Shown one piece after another: positions 33,946-43,298 of a DNA stretch of 64,000 nt. The notes under the pieces were generated by a model that saw only the letters and a list, made by a program, of their open reading frames with translations, did not search any database and had not been told where the DNA came from. Numbering within the stretch: position 1 is the first letter of the stretch; each line of letters opens with the position of its first letter. The stretch is from CBDCME01 sp965218865. Lineage in GTDB: Bacteria; Pseudomonadota; Alphaproteobacteria; JAAXGF01. Location of the stretch: contig CBDCME010000067.1 of NCBI GenBank assembly GCA_965218865.1, positions 22,223-86,222 of the forward strand. Direction: 5' to 3'. The position numbers and the translations under genes were made by a program.

Positions 33946-34800
33946 ATGAAGTACCTCGCCATTGCCCTCGCCTGTTTACTTGTCGCCGCTCCCGTGCGGG
34001 CCGACGGCCCCATTCCCACACCCTTCGATGGTCCCGCGACAACCTACGAGGTGGCCCAGGAGTTCGACCGGCTGGTCGGCCTCTTGGGGGACGACGTTCT
34101 CAGGGAGCTTGTCTGCCGCCTTTCCTACGAACGCTACACCCCGGGAACCTTGAGTTATGCCCTCCACCTTCCCAGGGACGAGGTGATGCGGCGAGTCGAT
34201 GTTTTGCGCGGGTGGGGGTTGGTGCGGACGTTCACCGGTGATAACACGATCGTCGAGCCGTCTCCCGGAAAGGGCCTGCGCACGCTGCGGCGGTGGGCGG
34301 CCAGATATTGCGCCGAAGGCGGTGCCTGTGGGATACAAATGCCCAGCGAGCAAGTGCGAAAGGACGGCGATTCCGAAAAACGGGCCGCCGGGGTTGGTGG
34401 CCAGGAGGTGGCCCCTCAAAACATTCTCCGCCGTTTGAAGATAACGATAGGAACGGTCCAGCTCTTGGTGGAGCTTTTCGACACTCCGACGGCGAACGCC
34501 ATCTACAAGGGCCTGCCATTCAAGTCCAGCGCCCAGATTTGGGGAAACGAGGTTTATTTCGCGGTTCCCGTTCACGTCTCCTTGGAAGCCGACGCCCAGG
34601 CAGCCGTCAAGTCCGGCGAGCTGGCGTTTTGGGTCGAGGGCAACGCGATCGTGGTCGCTTTCGGACCGAGGCGGATCTCCAAGGGAATGGAAATCCGCCT
34701 AGCCCCGAAAACCAATATCTGGGGCCGCGCCGTCGGCGACGTACATCAATTCATCGGCGTTTCCTCCGACGAGAAGGTCACGGTCGAAGCCGCCGAGTAG
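33946..34800 (+). CDS. exported winged-helix-like protein fused to a cyclophilin-like domain, paralogue 2
   Basis: 284 residues in three parts. A signal peptide (YLAIALACLLVAAPVRA) is followed by a winged-helix-like domain sharing the paralogue pattern (DDVLRELVCRLSYERYTPGT, YALHLPRDEVMRRVDVLRGW, GLVRTF, LRRWAARYCAEGGACG). After a charged linker, residues about 160-280 form a DUF369/TM1367-type cyclophilin-like barrel: ITIGTVQLLVELFDTPTANA, QIWGNEVYFAVPV, SGELAFWVEGNAIVVAFGPR, WGRAVGDVHQFIG. The frame is continuous across the junction. Function unknown; an envelope location for both domains is predicted. It starts about 75 bases after the ISAs1 element, which may have changed its promoter. 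Confidence 0.75.
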   Translation: MKYLAIALACLLVAAPVRADGPIPTPFDGPATTYEVAQEFDRLVGLLGDDVLRELVCRLSYERYTPGTLSYALHLPRDEVMRRVDVLRGWGLVRTFTGDNTIVEPSPGKGLRTLRRWAARYCAEGGACGIQMPSEQVRKDGDSEKRAAGVGGQEVAPQNILRRLKITIGTVQLLVELFDTPTANAIYKGLPFKSSAQIWGNEVYFAVPVHVSLEADAQAAVKSGELAFWVEGNAIVVAFGPRRISKGMEIRLAPKTNIWGRAVGDVHQFIGVSSDEKVTVEAAE

Positions 34801-34885
34801 GGAGCGCTGTGATCGGGTCGCGACGGATCGCGCGGTCCGCGGCATTTACCCGCTTATAAGTAGTCGTCCGTGAAGAACCCTGATT

Positions 34886-35907
34886 TCAAGCTGAAGCGGC
34901 GATTGGGTTTGCGGTGGGGTGCGAGATGTCGCTGAGGAGCGCGGCCAGGATTTGGACAAACAAACGCCTCAGCCATTTGAGGACAAGGCGGTAGTTGTAG
35001 CCGGCGCCGGCGAGGATGGCGTTGATCTTGTCGCCGTCGCGGCCTTTGAGGAAGTTGCGCCCCAGCCTGCCATCGCTCTTGAGATGTCCGATCACGGCCT
35101 CGACGGCGGAGCGCCGCCTGAGCTCCTTCTTGATCGTCGGCGTGATGCCGCGTTTCTGGCCTGATCTAAAGACGCGGTGTTTGTTGGGGTTAGCCTCTCC
35201 TCCTGGGCCGTCTTGCGGCGGATGTCGCGGACGGTGCGCCCGAGATAGGTCTTGAGCTTGCGCAGGGCCTTGTTGGCCCGCTTGTGCTGTTTGGCATGGC
35301 GGTAGCGGCCTTGCATGATCAACGCCCTCTTGCCCAGGCGGGTATAGGACTGACGCAGGGCAATGCCGTGCTCCCGTGCCAGTCGCACCAGCCGCTCGCG
35401 GGCTCGTTGCATCAGTTTGGCGTCGGTCGGAAAGGCAATCGCCTTCTCTTGTACGGTGGTGTCCACCGTCACCCGCTCGAGGTCCTTCTCCCGCAGCGCC
35501 CCCACCCGGTGGGCCACGGCCAGGCTCTCCTGGAATACCTTCTCCAAACCTTCCGGCCCGATCCGGTCCCGCCACCGGGTCATCGACGAGCGCTCCATGG
35601 GCAGCTCATGCTGAAAGTACTCTTCGCCGCAGAAGCACTGGAAGTATGGGTCGTAGACCCAGCGCTCGCAGACCTCCTCATCCGAGAGATCGAACATATG
35701 CTTGAGGATGTGCAGCCCAACCATCAACCGCGTCGGGACCCCCGGCCGACCCTCCTCCGAATACAAGGCTTCATAGGTCTCGTCGAAGAAAGTCCACGCG
35801 ATCCGGCCCCCCAACACCACCAACTCGTGGCGCAGGTTGATGATGTTTTCGAACCGCGAGCGGAACAGGTCCTCTATTCCCGATGACACCTTGCGCGATG
35901 GCTTCAT
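34886..35907 (-). pseudogene. IS5-family transposase with internal deletion and frameshift
   Basis: N-terminal part: PTRLMVGLHILKHMFDLSDE, PMERSSMTRWRDRIGPEGLE and LERVTVDTTVQEKAIAFPTD (first catalytic Asp). After RRKTAQEERL the central part with the second Asp is missing, and the frame shifts. The other frame then supplies the C terminus: HRVFRSGQKRGITPTIKKEL, AVEAVIGHLKSDGRLGRNFL (with the Glu), KGRDGDKINAILAGAGYNYR. Non-functional. Confidence 0.85.
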
Positions 35908-36097
35908 CACAGTTCTCCAATCCCAATCGACGGGAGCAGAGAATCACGTTCCGCAACGGAAGGGAATCCCCAAAATCAATTATTTCAAATCACAAGCTTT
36001 TCAGGCCCAAAACCCGTTTTCTTGCAAATCCGATTACTTCGCCAAACCGAAAGAACTACCAACATCAGCCGCTTACGCGTTCTTCACGGGCGACTAA

Positions 36098-37265
36098 TAC
36101 CAACCGCCCTTAACATTGCCTTGTGCGAGCCCACGCTCTGAGGCCGATGGACATGATCTTCCAAGGTTGGTCGGTCAGGTTGTTCCAGGCTTGGCAAGAG
36201 GCCTCGACGATGGCTTCATAGGAGTCGAAGACACGATTGGAGAGCCAGTTCTGGCGGAGGTATTGCCAGACATTTTCGGCGGGATTGAGCTCCGGGGACT
36301 TGGGTGGCAAAGGCACGAGGGAGATGTTCTCCGGGATGCCGAGTTTGGCAGTGGTGTGCCATGCGGCTTGGTCGAGCAGCACGACGGCATGGGCGTTTGG
36401 GGCAACGGCCCGGCTGATTTCCTCGAGATGCAGGTCCATGGCTTCAGTATTGGCGCGCGGCATGACCAGCGCCGCGCCCTCACCGCGCTCGGGGCAGATG
36501 GCGCCGAAGAGATACGCCGAAGAGGTCCGTAGGTCCTTGACCTGGCGCGGGCGCGATCCCTTTGGGGCCCACTGGCGCACCAGGCTGTTCTTCTGGCCGA
36601 CGCGCATTTCATCTTGAAACCAAACCTCGATGGGCGTGTCCGGTGGCTGTGCCGCTACGATTTTCGCCAAGTGTTCGGGAAAACTTTTTTTTAAATTCCT
36701 CCTGTGCCCGCGCATCCTGGCCGACGTGGCGCGGGCGCGCGGAAATATGCGAGAACCCGAGCGCGGCCAGCAGCTTGCCGACGCTCCGCTCGTGATAGTC
36801 CACGCCGAAGCGCGTTCGGATCAGTTGCTTGAGATCGATGCAGCGCCAGCGCACGACCCCATCCCGTTCGGGATCGGGACCGGCCTCGATAGCCCGCGAA
36901 AGCGCCGCCATTTGCGACGGCGTCAACCGACGCAACGCCCCGTTCGGCTTGCGGTCGATCAGACCGGCCGGACCTCCCGCGTTGAACCGGTGAACCCAGT
37001 CCCGCAACGTCTGCCGATCCATGCCGCCAATACCCGCCGCGCACGCTCGATCCATCCCATCGTAGATGGCCGCCATCGACAAAAGCCGTCGCGCCTGGTT
37101 CCCATCATCGCTCCGTGCCGCAAGAACACGGACTCTTTCAGCATCAAAGTCGTTTCGCAAAGGAATCGTTGGCATTGAACACACTCCCTTGTTGCCAACA
37201 ACCTTGAATCACACAAAACCTGGCGTGTAAACCTTTGCGCGAGTCAAACTCTGGGGCGGTTGGTA
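36098..37265 (-). mobile_element. IS630-family element, copy C
   Basis: 1168 bp; eight-base homopolymer as in copy A, so the transposase frame is split. Outer flanks TAA and TTA, within a palindromic CTAATA/TATTAG setting. Confidence 0.92.
36110..37175 (-). pseudogene. IS630 transposase, split by an A8 run
   Basis: Differs from the intact copies by one extra A in the run near 36688-36695, giving a first frame that ends soon after EEFKKKFSRTLGEN and a second frame with all DDE residues. Otherwise almost identical to copy A. Confidence 0.9.
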
Positions 37266-37314
37266 TTAGTCGAGCCGCCCGTACAGTTGCTTGGACAACG
37301 GGTGCGAGGTCCCC

Positions 37315-37977
37315 ATGAACGGATCCAGCGGGAAAGGTTTTCGGTGCCGGCTTGTCGGCGTGCTTCTTTGCGGGCTGATGCTTTTGCCGGCCGAGAACAT
37401 CGGCGCCAAATCGCCGGCCCAAGGGGCACATCTGGTCGACGCCGGGGCCAGAAGCCTGATCGCCTTCCCGAACTGGTCCCGTATGCTCAGCCGCCACCAT
37501 GCGGAGATGGCGACCGACGAAGGCTCGTGCGGCGATGCCTTCTTTGTCAGTTGTCACCTGCGGGATTGGCGGCGGTTCCTGGCGAGCTTGCACGACGAAG
37601 CCCCGATGAGGCAGCTGGAGTTGGTCAACCGCCACCTCAACCGGACCCCTTACGTTCCGGACGAGAACAATTATCGATTGGCCGATTACTGGGCAACGCC
37701 GCGGCAATTCCTGAGCTTGTTCGGTGATTGCGAGGACTTCGCCATCGCCAAATTCATGTCGTTGTGGGCCCTTGGGTGGCCAAACGACAGCCTGCGGATC
37801 GTGGTTGTCGAGGACACCGAATGGAATCGCCGCCACGCCGTCCTGGTCGCGTTCCTGGGCGGCGAATCCTGGGTACTGGATAACGATAACCAGGAAATCC
37901 TGCCGCTGGCCACCGCTCGGACCTACCGCCCGCTGTATTCCGTCAACGAGGAAGGCGGCTGGTACCACCGCCCCTGA
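37315..37977 (+). CDS. bacterial transglutaminase-like cysteine protease (LapG-like)
   Basis: 220 residues with a signal peptide (RLVGVLLCGLMLLPAENIGA). The catalytic triad of the BTLCP family is present: Cys139 in FGDCEDFAIAKF, His174 in WNRRHAVLVAF, Asp189 in SWVLDNDNQEILPL. LapG-type members cut large type I-secreted adhesins in the periplasm and release biofilms under c-di-GMP control. No LapD or LapA homologue lies beside it; a type I exporter is encoded at 52-55 kb. The ATG at 37315 has a GAGGT site; a TTG frame upstream is unlikely. IS630 copy C ends 50 bases upstream, so its promoter may be altered. Confidence 0.88.
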   Translation: MNGSSGKGFRCRLVGVLLCGLMLLPAENIGAKSPAQGAHLVDAGARSLIAFPNWSRMLSRHHAEMATDEGSCGDAFFVSCHLRDWRRFLASLHDEAPMRQLELVNRHLNRTPYVPDENNYRLADYWATPRQFLSLFGDCEDFAIAKFMSLWALGWPNDSLRIVVVEDTEWNRRHAVLVAFLGGESWVLDNDNQEILPLATARTYRPLYSVNEEGGWYHRP

Positions 37978-37995
37978 ACGCCTCCCGCGGCTTTC

Positions 37996-38074
37996 TGTTC
38001 GAAAACTCGCGGCACCGGCCCTCTCCCCCTCCCGGCCACCCACGAGAGGTTGCTGATATGGGTGGCCGGGAGGG
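37996..38074. repeat. palindromic repeat R3, left half (split by IS110)
   Basis: Left arm TGTTCGAAAACTCGCGGCAC, C-rich stem, loop and most of the G-rich return stem (GGGTGGCCGGGAGGG), ending where the IS110 element starts. Confidence 0.75.
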
Positions 38075-38075
38075 A

Positions 38076-39362
38076 CTCCCCACCATTGAGCAAGGGGGAA
38101 ATGAGAGGTGGTCACGCTGCCGGAGTGAGGCGGCGTTGGGCTTTTTTTGAGCATGGGATGGATCGAAGAGGGTTTGATTTCTGAGCATGGCGCAGGCGAC
38201 GGCAAGCAGTCTATCGGCGACGGTTCTCAGCGCTCTGGCGTGGCCGTGTCCCCGGGCCCTAAGGGCGGCATAGCATTGGCGGCTGATGGGATCGTGTTGG
38301 ATGGCGACGCGGGCCCAGTGGTAAAGGGCGGTTCGCAGCCGAACGTGGCAGGCCTGACGCATGATGACGAGACAGCGTTTGCCGCTCCGGCGGGTAACGG
38401 GGGCGGCGCCGGACAAGGTGCGCAGGGCCTGGTAATTTCTTTCCCGCAGGGGCGTCGAGGCTTCTGCGAGCAGCGTGGCGAGGACGGTCCTCCCGATTCC
38501 GGGCATGGAAAGCAGGATGTCCACGTCGCGCTGCTCGGATTTCTGCTCCGAGGCGCTGTCCTGTTGATCGGCGATGTGTCGGCAGAGGCCGTCGATGCGG
38601 CTTCGGGCCTGCTTGACCTGGCGCAAACGCTCGGCCAGGGAACCGATATGAGCGCAAGCGGCGGCGATAGTTCCCGGCGCGACGGTGAGCGGCTTTTGGC
38701 GCAAGAGGCGCAACACTTCAGGCGCGTCGATTTTGCGGATGCGGTGGGTTTTCAGCAGCTTGGCAACGGTATTGGTCCGGATGCGCCGCGCCTTCTCGGG
38801 AGTGGGCGCCTTCTTCCACAGGGCGAGAAACCACTCGCTGGCGACATCGTCGCTGACCTCCAAGGCCTGGGGATAATAGCGTCTCAACTGTTCGCGCAGG
38901 TGGTTGGCGAGGCGCACGCGCTCCTGGCCGAGGTCCTCGGCCCAGGCGCGAATATTCGCGCAGTTCGATGATGGCGGGAGCATCGGCCTTCAAGCGACGA
39001 AAGCAATGGCCGTCGGTGCGCAAGGAATCGCCGAGGACATGGGCGTCGCGGCGGTCGTCCTTGGCGCCGGCGACGGTGAAACGATCGCGAAAGCGGTCGA
39101 GCTGCTTGGGGTTGATACTGTGAATGGCGAAACCCCGCTCCAGCAAGGTATCGACGACCGCCCCATGCGGGACCTCGATGGAGACGGCAATCCTCTCCGG
39201 CACACTGCCACTCTTTTTCGTCAGCCACGCGCACAACTCGGCCAGCCCTTCCCCGCTGTGGGCGAACGACCTTTCAACGACGATGACGCCGTTACCATCA
39301 AGAAGGCAAACCTGGTGCCTCTCGGTCGCCCAGTCAATGCCAGCAAACCAATCAAAGTTCAT
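38076..39362 (-). pseudogene. IS110-family transposase (DEDD recombinase), frameshifted
   Basis: The N-terminal RuvC-like part is intact: DWFAGIDWATERHQVCLLDG (Asp), IAVSIEVPHGAVVDTLLERG (Glu), and RDRFTVAGAKDDRRDAHVLG (Asp pair). At about 38960, after IIELRE, one base shifts the frame; the other frame continues IRAWAEDLGQERVRLANHLR. It reaches the Transposase_20 domain: ILLSMPGIGRTVLATLLAEA and ALRTLSGAAPVTRRSGKRCL, which has the catalytic Ser. That frame runs past the element's end and stops only at 37943, so the native stop is lost too. Confidence 0.88.
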
Positions 39363-39655
39363 CGCCTTTCTCCTCTCTTGCCTCGGACCGCCGCGACGCC
39401 GAACATTCCCTGTACTGGCGCTCGCAGGCGCAACTCCCCACCGGCTGTCCGCCGCGGCCGTCCCTCCGGGGCACGCGTCCCCCCCAGGCGCTCGAAACAC
39501 AGGGAGCAATGGGTCGCTCCCAGAAGGCTCGTCCGATCCGAAAAAATGACCCGATCAGATCTTCAGCTGACCGCATTTTGTGGATAACGCTCCGCGTTAC
39601 CCACAAAACAACAACCACATCAACTTTCTATGTTCGAGTGGTCAACTTAAATGGT
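39363..39655 (-). ncRNA. candidate bridge-RNA locus of the IS110 element
   Basis: Non-coding stretch upstream of the transposase start within the element. In IS110-group elements such as IS621, this left end is transcribed into a bridge RNA that pairs with target and donor DNA. It contains an obvious hairpin at 39579-39610 (TTTGTGGATAACGC, short loop, GCGTTACCCACAAA). Assignment rests on position and family knowledge; the RNA ends and guide loops were not resolved. Confidence 0.4.
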
Positions 39656-39658
39656 ACA

Positions 39659-39700
39659 GGGAGAGGGCCGGGACAGACGCATTTTCGAACAAACACTTAG
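39659..39700. repeat. palindromic repeat R3, right half
   Basis: GAGAGGGCCGGGACAGACGC followed by ATTTTCGAAC, the right arm of the split repeat. The small second hairpin seen in the full copies is shortened here. Confidence 0.75.
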
Positions 39701-39854
39701 AATTAGGTCGCTCCGTACCGCGCGATTCGGAGCTGTTTGGGCGCGGATGCCCTTCAGCGCGATCGCGGCCAGTCTCGGCATCGTCAATCCCGGTTGTGGG
39801 CTTGGCCCGGATTGTCGATAATGCGAGTCTCGGTGGCGTTAGGGGTTGAACCGC

Positions 39855-40277
39855 GTGGAACGAGCGAAGATCGATCACCTTCAAATGGTGCAGGGCGTCA
39901 TCACCAGGATGGCCTCCAACAGTTTCGCTCTCAAGGCGGTCACCGTAACCCTCACCGCCGGGGTTCTGGCCTTCGCCGCGGGGGTGACCAACGCCTCCCC
40001 GGTCATCCTCCTGGCGGCCCTGGTCCCGATCGTCATGCTTTGGGGCCTGGACGCCCAGTATCTCCGACTGGAGCGCTTGTTCCGGCGTCATTACGACGCC
40101 ATTCGACGTAACGAGGTCACGGAATCGTTCAGCATGGACGTCACCCCGTACGACACCGAGGTAGAGCCGTTGTTCCGGATCGCGTTATCGTGGTCGGTGG
40201 CAGCCTTTTACTTGCCGATCGCGTTCGTCCTTTTCGTCGTTTGGGACCTTCTCGTGTACGCCCGCGCCGGCCCCTAG
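39855..40277 (+). CDS. small two-region membrane protein of unknown function
   Basis: About 140 residues from a GTG nine bases after AGGGG; a TTG at 39846 touches that site and is unlikely. The N-terminal part (DHLQMVQGVITRMASNSFAL) leads into two close membrane helices (VTLTAGVLAFAAGVTNASPV; ILLAALVPIVMLWGLDAQYL). A soluble loop with LRLERLFRRHYDAIRRNEVT follows, then a last membrane segment near the C terminus. Similar small proteins with the block QGVI-x-RMA-x-NSF occur widely but have no known role. The gene is convergent with der, with two bases between the stops. Confidence 0.7.
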   Translation: MERAKIDHLQMVQGVITRMASNSFALKAVTVTLTAGVLAFAAGVTNASPVILLAALVPIVMLWGLDAQYLRLERLFRRHYDAIRRNEVTESFSMDVTPYDTEVEPLFRIALSWSVAAFYLPIAFVLFVVWDLLVYARAGP

Positions 40278-40279
40278 AA

Positions 40280-41611
40280 TTATTGGGGAGCATAGGGATT
40301 GCGGCCCTTGCGCAGGAGGAGGCGGAGGGGGACGCCGGGCAGGTCGAAGCGATCACGAAGTTGGTTGACGAGGTAGCGTCGGTAGGAATCGGGGAGTGCC
40401 TTGGGCTGGCTCAGAAAGAGGGCGAAGGTCGGGGGACGGGCCTTGATCTGGGTCATGTAGCGGAGCTTGGGACGGCGCCCGGCGACCAACGGCGGCGGAT
40501 GGTTCGCGACGACCTCGGCCAGGCAGCGGTTCACCGCCCCCGTGGGCAGGCGTTTGTTCCACCTGGCGGCGACCTCGGTCACGGCCGGCAGGAGAGACGA
40601 AATCCCGTCGCCAGTCCGGGCCGAAAGCGTCACCACGGGAACGCCCTTGGCCTGGGACAGGGCATCACCGAGGCGTCGGCGGATGGCGGCTGCCACGACC
40701 GCGCCGTTTTCGACCAGGTCCCATTTGTTGGCGGCGATGAGGAGTCCGCGGCCCTCGCGCACGACGAGGCGGGCGATGACGAGATCCTGACGATCGAGGG
40801 TGGCCCCGCCGTCGATCACGACGACCACGATCTCGGACCGGCGAATAACGTCGAGGGTCGCGGCCACCGCGGCTTTTTCGAGCGCCGCCACGACCGTCGC
40901 GCGGCGCCGCAATCCGGCGGTGTCGAAGAGCCGCAGGCGATAATCCCGATCCTCCCATTCGACCGCGATCGAATCGCGAGTCAAACCGGGTTCCGGGCCG
41001 GTGAGCATGCGCTCCTCGCCCACGAGCCTGTTTAGAAGGGTCGATTTCCCCACGTTCGGCCGACCGACGATCGCCAGGTCGAGGGCCGACTCGGCGACCC
41101 CGTCGGCGCCGTTCTGGGGTGGCATCCGGACCGCCAAGGCATCGAACAACCCTTCCAGGCCGAGACCGTGTTCGGCGGAAATGGCGAGCGGCTCGCCGAG
41201 GCCGAGGGCGAAGGCCTCGAACAAACCGTCGTCGCCGGCCCGGCCCTCGCACTTGTTGACGAGCGGTATGATCGGCCACCCCCCGCGCCGCAGGACTTTG
41301 GCAAAATGACGATCGTCGGGGGTGATGCCGGCGCGGCCGTCGACCATGAAGAGCACCGCGTCCGCGGTTTCCAGGGCGCGGTCGGTTTGTTCCCGCATCC
41401 GGCCGGGCAGGCTCGACGGGGTTGCCTCGCTCAAGCCGGCCGTGTCGACGACGGTAAAACTCAGCCCGCCCAGGCGGCCGTCACCGACCCGGCGATCGCG
41501 GGTCACGCCCGGCTCGTCGTCGACCAGCGCCGCCCGCCGGCCGACCAGACGGTTGAACAGCGTCGACTTGCCGACGTTGGCGCGGCCCACGATGACGACG
41601 GTAAAGCTCAT
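40280..41611 (-). CDS. der: ribosome assembly GTPase Der (EngA)
   Basis: 443 residues with the diagnostic tandem GTPase domains. Domain 1: VVIVGRANVGKSTLFNRLVG, VVDTAGL and NKCEG. Domain 2: LAIVGRPNVGKSTLLNRLVG, LFDTAGLRRRATV and NKWDLV. A KH-like C-terminal domain ends LRLLLRKGRNPYAPQ. Der binds the 50S subunit and is needed for its maturation. The longer upstream frame has no family similarity, so I start at MSFTVVIVGRANVG. Intact despite the surrounding decay, as expected for an essential gene. Confidence 0.97.
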   Translation of the reverse strand: MSFTVVIVGRANVGKSTLFNRLVGRRAALVDDEPGVTRDRRVGDGRLGGLSFTVVDTAGLSEATPSSLPGRMREQTDRALETADAVLFMVDGRAGITPDDRHFAKVLRRGGWPIIPLVNKCEGRAGDDGLFEAFALGLGEPLAISAEHGLGLEGLFDALAVRMPPQNGADGVAESALDLAIVGRPNVGKSTLLNRLVGEERMLTGPEPGLTRDSIAVEWEDRDYRLRLFDTAGLRRRATVVAALEKAAVAATLDVIRRSEIVVVVIDGGATLDRQDLVIARLVVREGRGLLIAANKWDLVENGAVVAAAIRRRLGDALSQAKGVPVVTLSARTGDGISSLLPAVTEVAARWNKRLPTGAVNRCLAEVVANHPPPLVAGRRPKLRYMTQIKARPPTFALFLSQPKALPDSYRRYLVNQLRDRFDLPGVPLRLLLRKGRNPYAPQ

Positions 41612-41760
41612 GGCCAAGGGGTTCGGTTTTGACGGATGGTACCCACTCACGACCGAGTTTTGAACCACTCGAGTACTGATTTTAAATTGCATTATGAACA
41701 GTCGGGTCGAAATTCCACCCGTCGTCCACCGAGGTGGACCCGGAAAATTCGATGATCGTC

Positions 41761-41884
41761 TGTTCGAAAACTCGCGGCGCCGGCCCCCGCCCCCTCCCGG
41801 CCACCCCTATCGGCAACCTCTCGTGGGTGGCCGGGAGGGGGCCGGAACAGACGCAAAAAATGCGCGGTCGCGCATTTTCGAACG
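41761..41884. repeat. palindromic repeat family, full copy R4
   Basis: Same structure as R2: TGTTCGAAAACTCGCGGCGC, long C-rich/G-rich stem with a different loop (TATCGGCAACCTCTC), then the AATGCGCG/CGCGCATT hairpin and TTTTCGAACG. Located upstream of der. Confidence 0.8.
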
Positions 41885-42117
41885 GACACTAAGGCATGCC
41901 CGAGAACGTTCAAGCTTTATTGAAACGGGAAGGTATTTCCCCGCCATTCTCTTTGTCACGCGGTGGCACCGTGCGTCGGAGCACCGCTCAAAAATCTCGG
42001 CGATGATGGGGCGGCCCCGTCCGTGCCCTGTACGTGATGACACGGATTGAAATTTGCCGGCGGAAGCTTTAGATGTTAGGGGTGTGAAGTGGTGCATTTC
42101 GGTTCTGGAGGGTATGG

Positions 42118-42492
42118 ATGGGAGTCGGGAACGGGTTATTTCGGGTTTGTGTCATCGCGGTGTTTGTGTTTGCGGTGAACGGCATGTCGTGGTCGCAACC
42201 GGCACTGGCCGAGAAGCCGCGGACCATCGATGTCCTGTTGAAGGACAACAAACTTCCCCCCGGTGTGATCAACGTCTTTCCGGGAGACCGTATCATCTTC
42301 CGCAACGTCGACGACCATTCCCACACGGCGTCTGTCGTCGAGCCTTCCGAACGCTTCCTCGAAAAGGAAATCGAAGCCGGCACCTCGGCGATGTTTGTCG
42401 TCCCCATGGGCATGCCGCCCGGTGAGTACGAGCTCAATTGTACTACCCACGAGGACATGAAGACGACGATCGTCGTCGATTCACGGGAATAA
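42118..42492 (+). CDS. periplasmic cupredoxin (small blue-copper-type protein)
   Basis: 124 residues with a signal peptide (VCVIAVFVFAVNGMSWSQPA). The mature part is one cupredoxin barrel: PPGVINVFPGDRIIFRNVDD, then HSHTASV with the first His ligand, and near the end ELNCTTHEDMKTTIVV giving Cys, His and Met. All four type 1 copper ligands are therefore visible. Probably an electron carrier or copper-binding protein in the periplasm. A GGAGG site precedes the ATG. No oxidase or partner gene is adjacent. Confidence 0.88.
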   Translation: MGVGNGLFRVCVIAVFVFAVNGMSWSQPALAEKPRTIDVLLKDNKLPPGVINVFPGDRIIFRNVDDHSHTASVVEPSERFLEKEIEAGTSAMFVVPMGMPPGEYELNCTTHEDMKTTIVVDSRE

Positions 42493-42569
42493 ACGCGAAC
42501 ACCACCAGCCAAATTTTGAGTCAGGACGGCACGAAACGCCAAGCCCCGATACGCAACTTCCTTAATCGA

Positions 42570-43088
42570 TCATTTCGGCCTTATTCGATCATCCCATGCC
42601 GATTTCACCGGCCTGAAGAAATCGGTTGATTTTTCCCTGGTGGCCCTTTCGCGCGAACTCCGCCTCTGACAAAGGGTTTCCCGGACAAACCCGGGGAGGA
42701 CATGGCGGCCATCTCCCCGAAGGGCTTTTGGTTACTCGTCACTGTCCTGGTTGACACGCGACCAGGCGACGAACCATCGATTGCGGGGGCAAGATTTTCC
42801 TTTCGGAACCGAAGATCCCGGCAAGGACCTCCCGGACGCGTTGCCCCCCTATCAAAAGATGCTGCGCTACCTGCGCGGCCACGGGAACTAACCTGACATC
42901 CGGCCTGACATCCGGCCGGGGGGGAGCATCCAAAATTCCCCGACGGGACGATCGCCGATCAGTTCTTCAGCGCGGAGCAGTTCGAAGCCTACCGCGAATT
43001 GGGATTTCGGATCGGCGAGGCGCTGATCAAGGGCGCGGGTTTGGAGGAATGTGTTCGCGATCTATGGTTCCGCAAATCGAAACCATAA
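42570..43088 (+). pseudogene. gene debris, possibly from one decayed reading frame
   Basis: Three protein-like pieces lie in order: DFTGLKKSVDFSLVALSREL to a TGA; GKDLPDALPPYQKMLRYLRG to a TAA at about 42891; and FPDGTIADQFFSAEQFEAYR with ELGFRIGEALIKGAGLEECV to a TAA at 43086. The last resembles the tail seen after patatin-like phospholipase domains, but that is a weak impression. No intact frame spans them. Confidence 0.35.
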
Positions 43089-43298
43089 CTCCGGAAACCT
43101 CCCTCGCCTCCCTGGCATCGTCGTGCACCTGGGCGCGGGCGCGGGGCCGCACTTGCCGACGGCCTGGGCCGATATGGCGGCGGGTGTTGGCGGAATGGGT
43201 GATTTCAATTGAGATGGGCAGGCGTTCCGACTAAGTTCACGTCCCTCGCTGGCGAATTCTTGAAATTCGGCCGCCGTCCACGATAACGGGAGAACGAC

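Larger units (their letters stand above)
38075..39658 (-). mobile_element. IS110-family element inserted in palindromic repeat R3
   Basis: About 1.58 kb between the two halves of one palindromic repeat, so the ends are defined to within a few G residues shared by both flanks. No terminal inverted repeats or clear target duplication, as expected of IS110. A ~290-base non-coding stretch precedes the transposase. Confidence 0.8.
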
